DNA of 64,000 bases from an uncultured Halieaceae bacterium (GCA_938074045.1 CALJGI010000021.1:62001-126000); one strand, 5' to 3'; shown: positions 17,924 through 26,537, numbered from the stretch's first letter. The notes: generated from the sequence alone by a model not told the origin. Translations and numbers: made by a program.

Positions 17924-18895
17924 ATGGTTCTGCTCCTTCGACAATCACTGCTGATAGTGCTGATACTGTTCAGCGCCAGCCTTCACGCTCAGGAAACGGG
18001 TGTGATCAATTGCGCTGTTCGGTCCGCTGGTGAGATCGAAGCGGCTGATATGCTGCCAGATTGTGCCAACTATAATCCAGAGACCAGTAACTGGCGCTTT
18101 GGTTTAAGCGCCGGGTACGGCCGGCGCAGTAACCCACTCATTAATTCCGATGATATTCCTGTGTACGGCATGATACAGCTGGCTTACACCGGCGAACGTT
18201 TTTTCTTCGATAATGGCGACATTGGCTATTTTCTGAGCGAAGGCAAACACTGGGAACTCAATCTGATTGCGGGAGTCGGTGGTGAGCGCTCGTTCTTCTC
18301 CTTTCTCAACTCCAGCGCAATCTCCTTTATACCCGAGAGCATCGCAGATAGCGCTGAACCGGGCCTGGGTTTGGATAGTGGTGGTCCGGTTCCCAGCAAA
18401 GAGTCGGGGGACAAGGATAGCGGCCTGCCAGAACCCGTAACGATCAGAGTCAAACCACCTGAACGTGACTATACTGTTGATGGCGGCATCGAATGGATTG
18501 TTAATCTGGATAACTCTGACCTTCAGATGCAGCTGCTCACCGATATCAGTGGGCGACACAAGGGCCAGGAACTGTGGCTATCCTGGTCCCGTCCCTTAGA
18601 TTACGGCGCTCTGAAGCTCACCCCTTCTCTTGGATTTACCTGGAAAAGCGATCGGGCAGCCGACTATTTTTATGGCGTTCGAGACGATGAAGCGCATCAA
18701 CAACTGCCGGCCTATAACGTGGGATCAGCCTGGAACCCCTTTGCACGACTCAGCTCCAGCTATCGATTGAATGAACAATGGAGTGTGGTCGCGGTGTTCC
18801 AATATGAGCGGCTTGACGACACGATAGCGGACAGCCCCATCGTCGAAGACAACCATGTGACCACTGGCTACCTGGGCATCTACTATGAGTTTTGA
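17924..18895 (+). CDS. MipA/OmpV family outer membrane protein
   Basis: A 323-residue outer membrane protein. I set the start at the ATG at 17924, preceded by AAGGAT, because MVLLLRQSLLIVLILFSASL then HAQ is a good signal peptide; a GTG ten codons earlier is possible. The mature part begins with a Cys-containing segment, then WRFGLSAGYGRRSNPLINSD and IPVYGMIQLAYTGERFFFDN are typical of MipA/OmpV, followed by amphipathic strands and a terminal Phe (YYEF), as expected for a barrel. MipA was described as a scaffold between MltA and PBP1B, but many members appear with sensor systems. The genes after it are DUF3019, response regulator and histidine kinase, with gaps of 0-60 bases. Confidence 0.85.
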   Translation: MVLLLRQSLLIVLILFSASLHAQETGVINCAVRSAGEIEAADMLPDCANYNPETSNWRFGLSAGYGRRSNPLINSDDIPVYGMIQLAYTGERFFFDNGDIGYFLSEGKHWELNLIAGVGGERSFFSFLNSSAISFIPESIADSAEPGLGLDSGGPVPSKESGDKDSGLPEPVTIRVKPPERDYTVDGGIEWIVNLDNSDLQMQLLTDISGRHKGQELWLSWSRPLDYGALKLTPSLGFTWKSDRAADYFYGVRDDEAHQQLPAYNVGSAWNPFARLSSSYRLNEQWSVVAVFQYERLDDTIADSPIVEDNHVTTGYLGIYYEF

Positions 18896-18910
18896 GCCGT
18901 GGTAGCCGCT

Positions 18911-19300
18911 ATGAAGAGTCTGGTGCTACTGATGGCTGCGCTGTACAGCGCTGCCCTAATTGCACAGTCCGCGCCGTCTTTAACGGCTCGTCCCGGTCTT
19001 TGTATTTTGCCCTCTCCGGATGCCGAGCAGTGCACGCTGAGCGTTCAACTCGATTGGACTGCCGCGGCGCAGGTGGATATATGTCTGTATTCCTCACAAA
19101 CGGAAAAACCGCTGCAATGCTGGCAGGGCGCGGATCGCGGTCGCATCATCAGCGAGGTAACCGCATCATCGGGTGTAGAGTTCTGGCTGCAGTATCCGGA
19201 ACAGGCAGACCGCTTGGCAAAGGTGACCGTGCAGATTGTGCGATTAGCCCAACGCAATCCCGAGCGCAGGCGCAGGCGCCACATCTGGAGCGTATTGTGA
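18911..19300 (+). CDS. DUF3019 family secreted protein
   Basis: A 129-residue protein with a signal peptide (MKSLVLLMAALYSAALIAQS) and a mature region with paired cysteines (RPGLCILPSPDAEQCTLSV, then DICLYSS and LQCWQG). This arrangement, with a conserved W between cysteines, fits DUF3019, a family found beside MipA and RstA/RstB-like regulators. An in-frame GTG four codons earlier is an alternative start. Likely periplasmic; a ligand-sensing or envelope-stress accessory role is inference from context. The C-terminus is very arginine-rich (ERRRRRH). Confidence 0.7.
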   Translation: MKSLVLLMAALYSAALIAQSAPSLTARPGLCILPSPDAEQCTLSVQLDWTAAAQVDICLYSSQTEKPLQCWQGADRGRIISEVTASSGVEFWLQYPEQADRLAKVTVQIVRLAQRNPERRRRRHIWSVL

Positions 19301-19321
19301 CCGACAGCCGGTCAGAGTCTG

Positions 19322-19337
19322 CCCTGTAATTACAGGG
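19322..19337. promoter_or_regulatory. Perfect 16-bp palindrome before the response regulator gene
   Basis: CCCTGTAATTACAGGG is identical to its reverse complement. It lies in the 57-base gap between the DUF3019 gene and the response regulator, ending 20 bases before that ATG. The centre TGTAATTACA resembles RstA box halves. It may be an operator or an RNA hairpin that tunes expression inside the operon. Confidence 0.4.
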
Positions 19338-19357
19338 GCTGTGCTAAAGTTGAACCC

Positions 19358-20059
19358 ATGAGCAAACCCAAAATACTACTCGTTGAAGACGATGAGCGAC
19401 TGGCGAACCTGGTCTGTGAGTATCTTTGTCAAAATGACTTCGAGGTTCAGGTTCAGCATCGCGGTGATACCGCAGTAGCAGAGTTTGAGCCTGCCAACAT
19501 CGCGCTGGTTATTCTCGACTTGATGTTGCCGGGGCTGGATGGACTGCAAGTGTGTAAATATATGCGGGAACGGTTCAGTGGCCCGATCATTATGCTGACA
19601 GCCAAGGGCAGTGATATAGATCAGGTCGTGGGACTGGAACTGGGAGCCAGTGATTATGTGGTTAAGCCGCTGGAACCCAGAGTACTGCTCGCCAGAGTCA
19701 GGGCGCAGCTGCGGGATCATATGTCCAACTACAACGGCAACGGTGACCTGAGGTTTGGCAATCTTTCCATTCGTCGGAGCGCCCAGCAAGCCTACCTCGA
19801 TGGCAGCCCAGTTGCGTTGACGACCCAGGAATTCGAACTGCTGTGCCTGTTGGCGCAAAATGCGGGACAGGTCATGTCACGAGACGATATATACCGTTCG
19901 CTACGCGGCATCGAATACGACGGCATGGACCGAACCGTCGATGTGTGTGTCAGCCACCTGCGGCGCAAACTGGCCGATGATGCCGACCAACCGGAACGTA
20001 TTAAGACCGTGTGGTCCAAGGGATATTTGTTTGTCGCCGAGGCCTGGACGTCCCAGTGA
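19358..20059 (+). CDS. OmpR-family response regulator, RstA-like
   Basis: A 233-residue two-component regulator. The receiver domain (about 1-118) has the acidic pair in LLVEDDERL, the phosphoacceptor Asp in LVILDLMLPGLDG (about residue 54) and Lys in DYVVKPLEPR. The DNA-binding winged helix (about 130-230) shows LTTQEFELLCLLAQNAGQV and DRTVDVCVSHLRRKL, followed by IKTVWSKGYLF. The best match is the RstA group. The kinase gene overlaps its stop codon, so the two are coupled. A near-RstA box upstream of mipA suggests self-contained control of this module. Confidence 0.9.
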   Translation: MSKPKILLVEDDERLANLVCEYLCQNDFEVQVQHRGDTAVAEFEPANIALVILDLMLPGLDGLQVCKYMRERFSGPIIMLTAKGSDIDQVVGLELGASDYVVKPLEPRVLLARVRAQLRDHMSNYNGNGDLRFGNLSIRRSAQQAYLDGSPVALTTQEFELLCLLAQNAGQVMSRDDIYRSLRGIEYDGMDRTVDVCVSHLRRKLADDADQPERIKTVWSKGYLFVAEAWTSQ

Positions 20060-21339
20060 CCACATCTCACTGGGTGTTTATTCGCGCCTATCTTGTTGTG
20101 GTCGTGGCGATCGTGCTTGGTGGTTGGGTACTGGATAGCTTTATGAACGCCCAGTATCAACGCGCACAGACAGAGCGAACCCAGTCGCAGTCTCGAGCTG
20201 GCTTTTTATACGTCGAAGGGCAGCTCTCCCGCACCCAGGATACCTCCATTGCGCTTGACCAGATCGAGTCAGAACTCGGCTATCCCGTCGCTATGGTCAG
20301 CCTGGAGGATTTCGCAGCCCTCGGGGAACGCTATGAGTCACTTAACAACGGACATACTCTGATCTTATACGACAACCAAGATCGACCAATCTACTATCGT
20401 CGGGTCGGCGACACAGACACGGTTATCACCATGGGACCACTACCCAATGTCGATCACCCTCCAGCACGCTGGTTTGTACCCCTGTTTTTGCTGCTGATTG
20501 CTGCGGGAGTGTATCTGTGGACGCGCCCTCTTTACCGGGACCTCAGCAATCTGCAGGAGGCTGCCAGAGCCTTTGGAAAACAGGATTTCAGCACCCGCGT
20601 CATCATCCCGGCAGGTTCCTGGCTGGCGCCTTTGGGAGCTTCATTCAACAGCCTCGCCGAGCGCATTCAGTGGCTGCTTTCGTCACACAAGGAATTGACC
20701 CATGCCGTATCCCACGAGTTACGCACGCCCCTGGCCAGGCTTCGATTTGCATTGGAAATGCTGGATTTGACGGCCAGCGAGATTAACGACAAGCACCTCG
20801 CAAATATCAATCGTGATATCGAAGAGCTCAATGAGCTGATAGAGGAAATGCTGAACTATGCCGAACTCAACGAGGAGAACCTCAATCCCCGGCTGGAACC
20901 TGTTTCTATTGTCAGCTGGATCAAGGAGAACTATGGGGCAATGCGCGAGGGAAATCAGCTTTCTTTAATGCTCTCGCTACCCGACTCTGAGGCTGACCCC
21001 ATCATCGATATTGATACACGGTTAATGAAAAGAGCACTCGATAATTTGATCGGCAATGCCAATCGCTATGCTGACGAGATTATAGAGTTGCAGCTCACCC
21101 TGCAGGATAGAAAGTTGGAACTGTTGATTGCCGACGACGGCCCCGGCATCCCGGAAAGCAAACGTGAGGCGGTATTAAATGCCTACACGCGTTTGCCTGC
21201 CACTACAGGGCGAGTGAGTCATGGTTTTGGATTGGGGCTAGCCATCGTGAAACGCATCAGTGATTTACACGATGGCGAGATTCGAATAAGCGAATCCCGC
21301 CACGGTGGCGCTGCAATTGGAATTACATTGTGTCGCTAG
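20056..21339 (+). CDS. Sensor histidine kinase, RstB-like
   Basis: A 427-residue membrane kinase starting at a GTG that overlaps the regulator's TGA (GTGA). TM1 lies at about residues 7-27, a periplasmic sensor at about 28-135, and TM2 at about 139-158, followed by a HAMP domain. The H-box is LTHAVSHELRTPLARLRFAL; N-, G1- and G2-boxes are visible as LIGNANRYAD, IADDGPGIP and HGFGLGLAIVKRI. It should phosphorylate the preceding regulator. Its 3' end overlaps the convergent TolC-OmpA gene by 17 bases. Confidence 0.9.
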   Translation: MTTSHWVFIRAYLVVVVAIVLGGWVLDSFMNAQYQRAQTERTQSQSRAGFLYVEGQLSRTQDTSIALDQIESELGYPVAMVSLEDFAALGERYESLNNGHTLILYDNQDRPIYYRRVGDTDTVITMGPLPNVDHPPARWFVPLFLLLIAAGVYLWTRPLYRDLSNLQEAARAFGKQDFSTRVIIPAGSWLAPLGASFNSLAERIQWLLSSHKELTHAVSHELRTPLARLRFALEMLDLTASEINDKHLANINRDIEELNELIEEMLNYAELNEENLNPRLEPVSIVSWIKENYGAMREGNQLSLMLSLPDSEADPIIDIDTRLMKRALDNLIGNANRYADEIIELQLTLQDRKLELLIADDGPGIPESKREAVLNAYTRLPATTGRVSHGFGLGLAIVKRISDLHDGEIRISESRHGGAAIGITLCR

Positions 21340-23182
21340 ATTCATAGTCAACGGAGCTATCTTCGACGCCGTTGCCATCCAGGACCAGTTCTATGCGACG
21401 GTTCTGCTGGCGCCCTTCAAGGGTTTCATTATCCGCCAAAGGACGACTTTCACCGTAACCCACCGCTGATATCTGCTCCGGATCGACACCATGATTGTCT
21501 ATGATAGTATCGCGCACGCGATTGGCGCGGCGATCGGACAGCCATTGGTTATAAACCTCCGGACCAGTCCAGTCGGTGTGGCCCTCGATGGTAGCTTTTA
21601 CGTCCGGATTATCTTTGAGGAACTGAGCGGCGTTGCTAATTTCTTCATCGTACTCACTGGTTATCACCGATGAATCAAAGGCAAACTCTACCCTGAGATC
21701 AATGGCGATAATATCGTCCCCAATCACGCGATAGCGATCGCTGTCGTCCATTAGCGAGGCAAACAGAGACTCTTTATCGATAACAAGCTTGGTGGGCGGT
21801 TCCGGCGGGCATACGTCCTGACCGGATTGACCTTCTTCCCTGTCGAATTCGAGGTCACTCTCAGCCTGCTTGGCAAGTCCATTAACATCTACCGAAGCCA
21901 GCAGTACACCCATATTGCCCAGCGTACGTGCCTGCGCGTCTATGAAGTCCTGTTCCGCACTGACCAGTGCCCGCTTGGTTTCAAAGTACTCATTTTCGGT
22001 GTCCAACAGATCGAGCAAGGTACGCTGACCCAGGTCAAACTGATTGCGGTAGGCCGTACGCGCCTTGTTGATGGACAGCTGGTTAGCATCCAGAAATTCA
22101 ATGCGCTCGCGCAAACTCTCAATATCGTTGTAGGCAATAACCACGTTTTGCCGCACATTGCGGCACGCCACCATGCGCAGTTCCCGCGCCGCGTTAAGAC
22201 GCTGATAATATTGTCGCTTGCGCGCACTGTCAGAACCGCCGTTGTACAAGTTGTAATTCAGAACCAATTCGATGGCCTCTTCATTGAACTGGCCATCTAT
22301 ACCCTCGATGTCGTGTTCAATTTCCTGACGCAGGCGCAGATCAAGGCGTGGGTACATGGGGGCATTCTGCGCTTTGCGCTCAGCCTCTGCTGCGCGCAAT
22401 CGCTCGATCGCCGCATTCAGTTCAGGGCTATATTCGTAAGCCATCGACAATGCACGCACCCGATCTTCCGGGATCAGCCCGACAGGTAGTTCAGGATCAG
22501 GAAGTGCATCGCCAGGCAGTCGACCCACAATGCGTTGAAAACGAGCCCGCACATCATGCAGGTTCGTCATCTCTGTCAACAGATTGGTTTCCGCCAGAGC
22601 CAGACGACCACTCGCCTGTTCAAGATCAACGCCGCGGCTGACACCACCGCCGGCTCGTTCCTGAATCTGATCAAATATGCGGCGGTGCTCCACATAATTT
22701 CCTTCCGCCAGTTTGACCAATTTTTGGTAGCGCAACACGTCCAGGTAGGCGCGTGTGGCTTCATAGGCCTGCTCCTCTGAAACGCCGATCAGATCATAGT
22801 AGCTGGCCAGTTTCTGATACTCGGCCCGCTGCACTTCATAACGCGTCGCCCAACCGTCAAAGAGCATTTGCGTCAGCGTCAGGCGCTCAGTGCTGGGGTC
22901 ATAATCGCGCTCCGCAGAATTCGGCGTATCCCGGCTCTCGGACCCAGCCTGCAGATACAGATCGAGATCTGGATAATAACCACCCTGCGCGACACGCTGC
23001 TCTTCTCTGGCTGCTTCGAACTCATACCAAGCCGCACTGACCGTGGGGCTGGCCGTCACCGCACCACGAATAGCTTGCTTAAGATCATTAACTGGCTGGG
23101 CTGATGCAGTGCCCACCACAATTGCCGTGGACAGTCCCAGCAAAGATCTGCATAGCTGCCTGATTATTACCACAATTTGCAT
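21323..23182 (-). CDS. TolC-family outer membrane channel fused to an OmpA-like domain (LapE/AggA role)
   Basis: A 619-residue protein with a signal peptide (MQIVVIIRQLCRSLLGLSTA then AQP) and AGGGAAT before the ATG. Residues ~30-440 form a TolC/outer-membrane efflux unit with two repeats; examples are LTLTQMLFDGWATRYEVQRA and LVLNYNLYNGGSDSARKRQY. After a linker, residues ~495-602 are an OmpA-C domain with IEGHTDWTGPEVYNQWLSDRR, holding the Asp and Arg that bind diaminopimelate, and the ending GRQQNRRIEL. In Shewanella-type adhesin loci the TolC protein and an OmpA-like protein are separate neighbours; here they are one chain. It should export the adhesin and anchor the channel to peptidoglycan. 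Divergent from lapG. Confidence 0.92.
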   Translation of the reverse strand: MQIVVIIRQLCRSLLGLSTAIVVGTASAQPVNDLKQAIRGAVTASPTVSAAWYEFEAAREEQRVAQGGYYPDLDLYLQAGSESRDTPNSAERDYDPSTERLTLTQMLFDGWATRYEVQRAEYQKLASYYDLIGVSEEQAYEATRAYLDVLRYQKLVKLAEGNYVEHRRIFDQIQERAGGGVSRGVDLEQASGRLALAETNLLTEMTNLHDVRARFQRIVGRLPGDALPDPELPVGLIPEDRVRALSMAYEYSPELNAAIERLRAAEAERKAQNAPMYPRLDLRLRQEIEHDIEGIDGQFNEEAIELVLNYNLYNGGSDSARKRQYYQRLNAARELRMVACRNVRQNVVIAYNDIESLRERIEFLDANQLSINKARTAYRNQFDLGQRTLLDLLDTENEYFETKRALVSAEQDFIDAQARTLGNMGVLLASVDVNGLAKQAESDLEFDREEGQSGQDVCPPEPPTKLVIDKESLFASLMDDSDRYRVIGDDIIAIDLRVEFAFDSSVITSEYDEEISNAAQFLKDNPDVKATIEGHTDWTGPEVYNQWLSDRRANRVRDTIIDNHGVDPEQISAVGYGESRPLADNETLEGRQQNRRIELVLDGNGVEDSSVDYESSDTM

Positions 23183-23406
23183 AATATTCCCTGCTTCGTC
23201 TCGACCCTACATATAGAAACGAGCGCATAAAAAACCCGTAAGCTCATAAAATTTATAACTTTTGCAGTGCGAAAGGATATAAGTTTAATCAGCATCAATC
23301 AATCCGTAAATGTTACTGTTGTTAATCCAAATCAAAGTTTTGGCATTAATCAGCAGCGGGCCCACCAAAAATGTCGGTGTCAAAAAAGCCTGCCAGACCT
23401 TGATAT

Positions 23407-23422
23407 CTACAGTAGACTGTAG
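23407..23422. promoter_or_regulatory. Inverted repeat upstream of lapG
   Basis: CTACAGT-AG-ACTGTAG is a perfect 7-bp inverted repeat with a 2-base centre, 22 bases before the chosen lapG start, in the AT-rich 260-base region between the divergent tolC-ompA and lapG genes. It may be an operator or a hairpin in the lapG leader. Confidence 0.3.
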
Positions 23423-23444
23423 TCTCAAACCTCAAATAAATGCC

Positions 23445-24113
23445 ATGCGAAATAAGAAAATCCCAACAATCGCAATATTTTGCGGGGCTCTTATACTGAG
23501 TCTGGGAATGGTTGTGGCTGCCGATCTGGTACGCATGCAACAACTGGCCCAATCGCGATACGGCGCTCAGGCGGCGTATACGATTGGCGAGTGGCGCAAC
23601 ATGATGGACGAGGTACGCAATCTCCCCGAAAGAGACAAAATTGTACGGGTAAATGACTTTTTCAATGAGAGAGTCCGATTTATGTCGGATATTGACATCT
23701 GGAAAAAAAGTGACTACTGGGCTACGCCGCTGCAGACCATGGGGCGCGGCATGGGTGATTGTGAAGACTATAGCATTGCCAAGTACATGACCCTGCAACT
23801 GGTCGGCGTACCGGAAGATAAACTGCAGATTACCTATGTAAAAGCCAAAATTGGTGGCAAGTACAGCAAGATCACACAGGCACATATGGTGCTGGGTTAT
23901 TACGCATCACCAACCGCCGAACCGAAAATCCTGGATAACCTGATTACCGAGATTCGCCCTGCTTCACGCCGGCCGGATCTGGCACCTGTATTTTCATTCA
24001 ACACCAAGGGCCTGACTGTCGCCGGACAGGCCAAGCCCGCCACCCGCAATCCTTCGGCCAAATTGTCGCGCTGGCGTGACCTGTTGGCCCGTATGCAACA
24101 GGAGGGTTTATAG
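23445..24113 (+). CDS. lapG: LapG-type periplasmic cysteine protease (BTLCP family)
   Basis: A 222-residue bacterial transglutaminase-like cysteine proteinase. I chose the ATG at 23445 because a signal sequence follows (MRNKKIPTIAIFCGALILSL then GMVVAAD); the frame extends 45 codons upstream without signal features. The likely triad is Cys106 in GMGDCEDYSIAKYM, His147 in QAHMVLGYY and Asp164 in ILDNL; the His-Asp spacing of 17 equals that of Pseudomonas LapG. LapG is a calcium-dependent protease that cuts a TAAG-type site in the adhesin N-terminus, releasing it from the surface. lapD follows 30 bases downstream. Two TAAG motifs occur in the adhesin of this locus, which supports the pairing. 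Confidence 0.92.
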   Translation: MRNKKIPTIAIFCGALILSLGMVVAADLVRMQQLAQSRYGAQAAYTIGEWRNMMDEVRNLPERDKIVRVNDFFNERVRFMSDIDIWKKSDYWATPLQTMGRGMGDCEDYSIAKYMTLQLVGVPEDKLQITYVKAKIGGKYSKITQAHMVLGYYASPTAEPKILDNLITEIRPASRRPDLAPVFSFNTKGLTVAGQAKPATRNPSAKLSRWRDLLARMQQEGL

Positions 24114-24143
24114 CCATGACGCATCCCTCCCTGGAGTTTGAAC

Positions 24144-26072
24144 ATGTCACTGTATAAACAACTCTGGCTCGCCATAGCACTACTGCTGACCGTCGCCTTC
24201 GGCAGCAGTTTTGTTGTCAGCAGTTTGTCCGCCAAGTCCTACCTGGAAGAGCAGCTGTACATCAAAAATTCGGACAATGCGAATGCGCTGGCGCTCTCGC
24301 TGGGGCAAAATTGCGAAGATGAGATGTTGTTGGAGCTGACACTGGCCGCGCAGTTTGACACCGGCTTTTATCAGTACATTCAACTGGTAGATCCAGAGGG
24401 CGTCCTCGTTCTTGAGCGGCGTGATGACCAACCAGTAACCGAAGCACCGCTGTGGTTTACGCAGATGCTGCCACTGGAGGTAGAGCCCGGCGTGGCACAG
24501 GTGTCCTGCGGCTGGACCCGCCTGGGCACCCTCTCTCTGGAAAGTCACGTTCGCTTTGCCTACCGACAATTGTGGGACAGCAGCAAGAAACTGGTCACGT
24601 ATTTTCTCTTCGCCCTGGTCGGCAGCGGCTTGCTGGGATCACTGCTGCTGCGCGTTATTACCCAACCGCTGGGTGCCGTGGTTGAGCAGGCAGAGGCAAT
24701 TGGTGATCGCCGCTTTGTTACCACAGCGGAACCTTCCACGCTGGAATTCAAAACCGTGGTGAGTTCCATGAACACCTTGTCAGGACGTATCCGCGGTATG
24801 CTGGAGCAGGAAGCGGCCCGCCTCGAGCAGTGGCGCCGCGATGTACAGATTGATCGGGTTACTGGGCTATTGAATCGCGGCCCTTTCTTTGGCTTGCTGA
24901 ACTCCGCCAGAGAGCGAGACGACACCTCTTCAACCGGCGTGATCACCATGATCCGTATCCCGGATATGAACAAACTCAACCAGTCACTGGGACGCGCGGT
25001 GATGGATACCCTGCTGGTTAGACTGGGCCAGACATTGAATCAAATGACCGCCGAAAAGGAAGGATGGGCTGCTGCCCGCCTGAACGGTTCTGACATGGCT
25101 GTGCTGAGCCCGGCAACTGACAATGCAACGCAAGTGGCACAGAAAATTCAGGATGCACTGTTGACCGTGGTGTCTGATCTGGCGATGTCTAACTCGATAC
25201 GGTTACCCGGGGCCACAACACTATATGGTCCGGATGAAGAGCTATCGTCTCTGCTGTCCCGCATGGACGATATTTTGCTGGCATCGGAAAATACCGGTGG
25301 CTCCATGATGGGCGAATCCATCGGTGAGGTACATCTGAGCCACGACGACCCCACCACCGATGATGACGATGAACGCTGGAAGGGCATTCTCGATGCGGCC
25401 TTTGCCAGCCGCGACTTCGAACTGGCCTTTTTCCCGGTATCAGATCTGGAGGGTCATCACCTGCACGATGAAGCACCGGTGCGTTTACTAAAGGACGGTG
25501 AATTGCTCTCAGCCGGCCAGTTCCTGCCTTGGATCAATAGAATGGATCGCGGCATTCAGCTGGACAAAATGGTGGTTGAACTGGCGCTTGATCACCTGGC
25601 AGAGACGGAATCTTCGGTGGGCGTAAACCTGTCACCGGAAGCGACTGCCGATCCTGAATTCGCCACCTGGATAGAGAACAGATTACGCGAAAAACCCACC
25701 GAGGCCGGCCGCCTGTGGCTGGAGATTCCAGAGGCCGGTGCTTACCAGAATCTGGAGGGATTCCGCCACCTCTGTCAGCTGCTCTCACCGTTGAATTGTC
25801 GTGTCGGAATAGAGCACGTCGGGCATCAGCTGGCGAAAATGGGCCAGTTGCACGATCTGGGTCTGGACTACGTGAAAATCGATACCGCCTTTGTTCGGGA
25901 TATCCATACTGACGAATCCAACCAGACCCTGCTGCGCTCACTGTGCACCATTGTTCACTCCATCGGTTTGATGGCCATTGCCGAGGGCGTACGTACCCAG
26001 GAAGAATGGGATATGCTGAGAAATCTGGGGATTGATGGTGCCACCGGACCGGCGGTATCTGAGCGCCGTTAG
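24144..26072 (+). CDS. lapD: LapD-type c-di-GMP receptor (degenerate GGDEF and EAL)
   Basis: A 642-residue inner-membrane protein. The ATG at 24144 has GGAG seven bases upstream. TM1 is at about 7-27, a periplasmic LapD/MoxY-type domain at 28-148, TM2 at 151-172, then HAMP, GGDEF-like and EAL-like domains. The LapG-contacting Trp is probably Trp124 in SCGWTRLG. The GGDEF signature is degenerate (ARLNGSDMAVL) and the EAL motif and several metal-binding residues are missing (region LAFFPVSDL; later GIEHVGHQLAKM and DYVKIDTAFV), so catalysis is not expected. It should bind c-di-GMP and sequester LapG in the periplasm when c-di-GMP is high. Confidence 0.92.
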   Translation: MSLYKQLWLAIALLLTVAFGSSFVVSSLSAKSYLEEQLYIKNSDNANALALSLGQNCEDEMLLELTLAAQFDTGFYQYIQLVDPEGVLVLERRDDQPVTEAPLWFTQMLPLEVEPGVAQVSCGWTRLGTLSLESHVRFAYRQLWDSSKKLVTYFLFALVGSGLLGSLLLRVITQPLGAVVEQAEAIGDRRFVTTAEPSTLEFKTVVSSMNTLSGRIRGMLEQEAARLEQWRRDVQIDRVTGLLNRGPFFGLLNSARERDDTSSTGVITMIRIPDMNKLNQSLGRAVMDTLLVRLGQTLNQMTAEKEGWAAARLNGSDMAVLSPATDNATQVAQKIQDALLTVVSDLAMSNSIRLPGATTLYGPDEELSSLLSRMDDILLASENTGGSMMGESIGEVHLSHDDPTTDDDDERWKGILDAAFASRDFELAFFPVSDLEGHHLHDEAPVRLLKDGELLSAGQFLPWINRMDRGIQLDKMVVELALDHLAETESSVGVNLSPEATADPEFATWIENRLREKPTEAGRLWLEIPEAGAYQNLEGFRHLCQLLSPLNCRVGIEHVGHQLAKMGQLHDLGLDYVKIDTAFVRDIHTDESNQTLLRSLCTIVHSIGLMAIAEGVRTQEEWDMLRNLGIDGATGPAVSERR

Positions 26073-26097
26073 GCGAGAGCGTTCAAGGACAGAGGCA

Positions 26098-26124
26098 GGC
26101 GGACACCACACGTGGATGTCCGCC
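26098..26124. terminator. Hairpin between convergent lapD and the small accessory gene
   Basis: GGCGGACA (26098-26105) pairs with TGTCCGCC (26117-26124), with a partly self-complementary loop CCACACGTGGA. It lies between convergent stop codons. There is no good U-tract on either side, so it is only a weak terminator candidate. Confidence 0.35.
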
Positions 26125-26453
26125 TATAGAATACCGTCCTCATCATCCAGTAATTGCATATCATTGGAGATCTGACTGCGCAGCTTTTTCCGCTGCATCA
26201 TCTTCTCCTGAGCGGCCGGCGGCAATTCGGTAAACAGAATCAGATTTTTGCTGATCAGCAGTTCCACCACGTCTTCAATCACCCGTACCAGACTGAGATC
26301 AGTTTCACCCAGTGAGTTGTTGTCATCCGACATACTCGCGAGAAACTGATTCAGCTCGTAGCTGTCACCCTGCACGAACTCCTCTGTACCGGGAGTTGAT
26401 TGCTCACTGACAGCTTCGATTTGTCCTTCTGTGTTTCGACGAATATACGGCAC
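26124..26453 (-). CDS. Small conserved protein of the family often labelled tryptophan synthase subunit beta-like
   Basis: A 109-residue soluble protein starting MPYIRRNTEGQIEAVSEQST. The N-terminus, a middle acidic part, and LVRVIEDVVELLISKNLILF, then TELPPAAQEKMMQRKKLRSQ, match a short gammaproteobacterial family carried in databases under the misleading name tryptophan synthase subunit beta-like. It has no PLP-binding features and is far too short for TrpB. It lies between lapD and the adhesin gene, in the same direction as the adhesin but after its terminator. Function unknown. Confidence 0.75.
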   Translation of the reverse strand: MPYIRRNTEGQIEAVSEQSTPGTEEFVQGDSYELNQFLASMSDDNNSLGETDLSLVRVIEDVVELLISKNLILFTELPPAAQEKMMQRKKLRSQISNDMQLLDDEDGIL

Positions 26454-26505
26454 AAGTAACTCCGATGAAGATTAGACCCGCTTAGTATCACTCTACAGAC
26501 ACAAA

Positions 26506-26537
26506 AACGCCATCATCACATAAGCGATGATGGCGTT
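26506..26537 (-). terminator. Rho-independent terminator of the adhesin gene
   Basis: On the minus strand AACGCCATCATC, an 8-base loop, then GATGATGGCGTT form a perfect 12-bp stem, followed by more T residues (the 3' side reads GGCGTTTTTG). It starts about 19 bases after the adhesin stop codon. This is the clearest terminator in the window. Confidence 0.85.

Noticed and set aside
21827-22489. Plus-strand frame of 220 codons
   Set aside because: Antisense to the TolC-OmpA gene, no signal or domain; a codon-bias shadow.
26098-26124. Strong bidirectional terminator
   Set aside because: Stem is good but both flanks lack T-runs; kept only as a weak candidate.
26124-26453. Tryptophan synthase beta subunit
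   Set aside because: The database family name suggests it, but the protein is 109 residues with no PLP-binding features, so no enzyme call is made.
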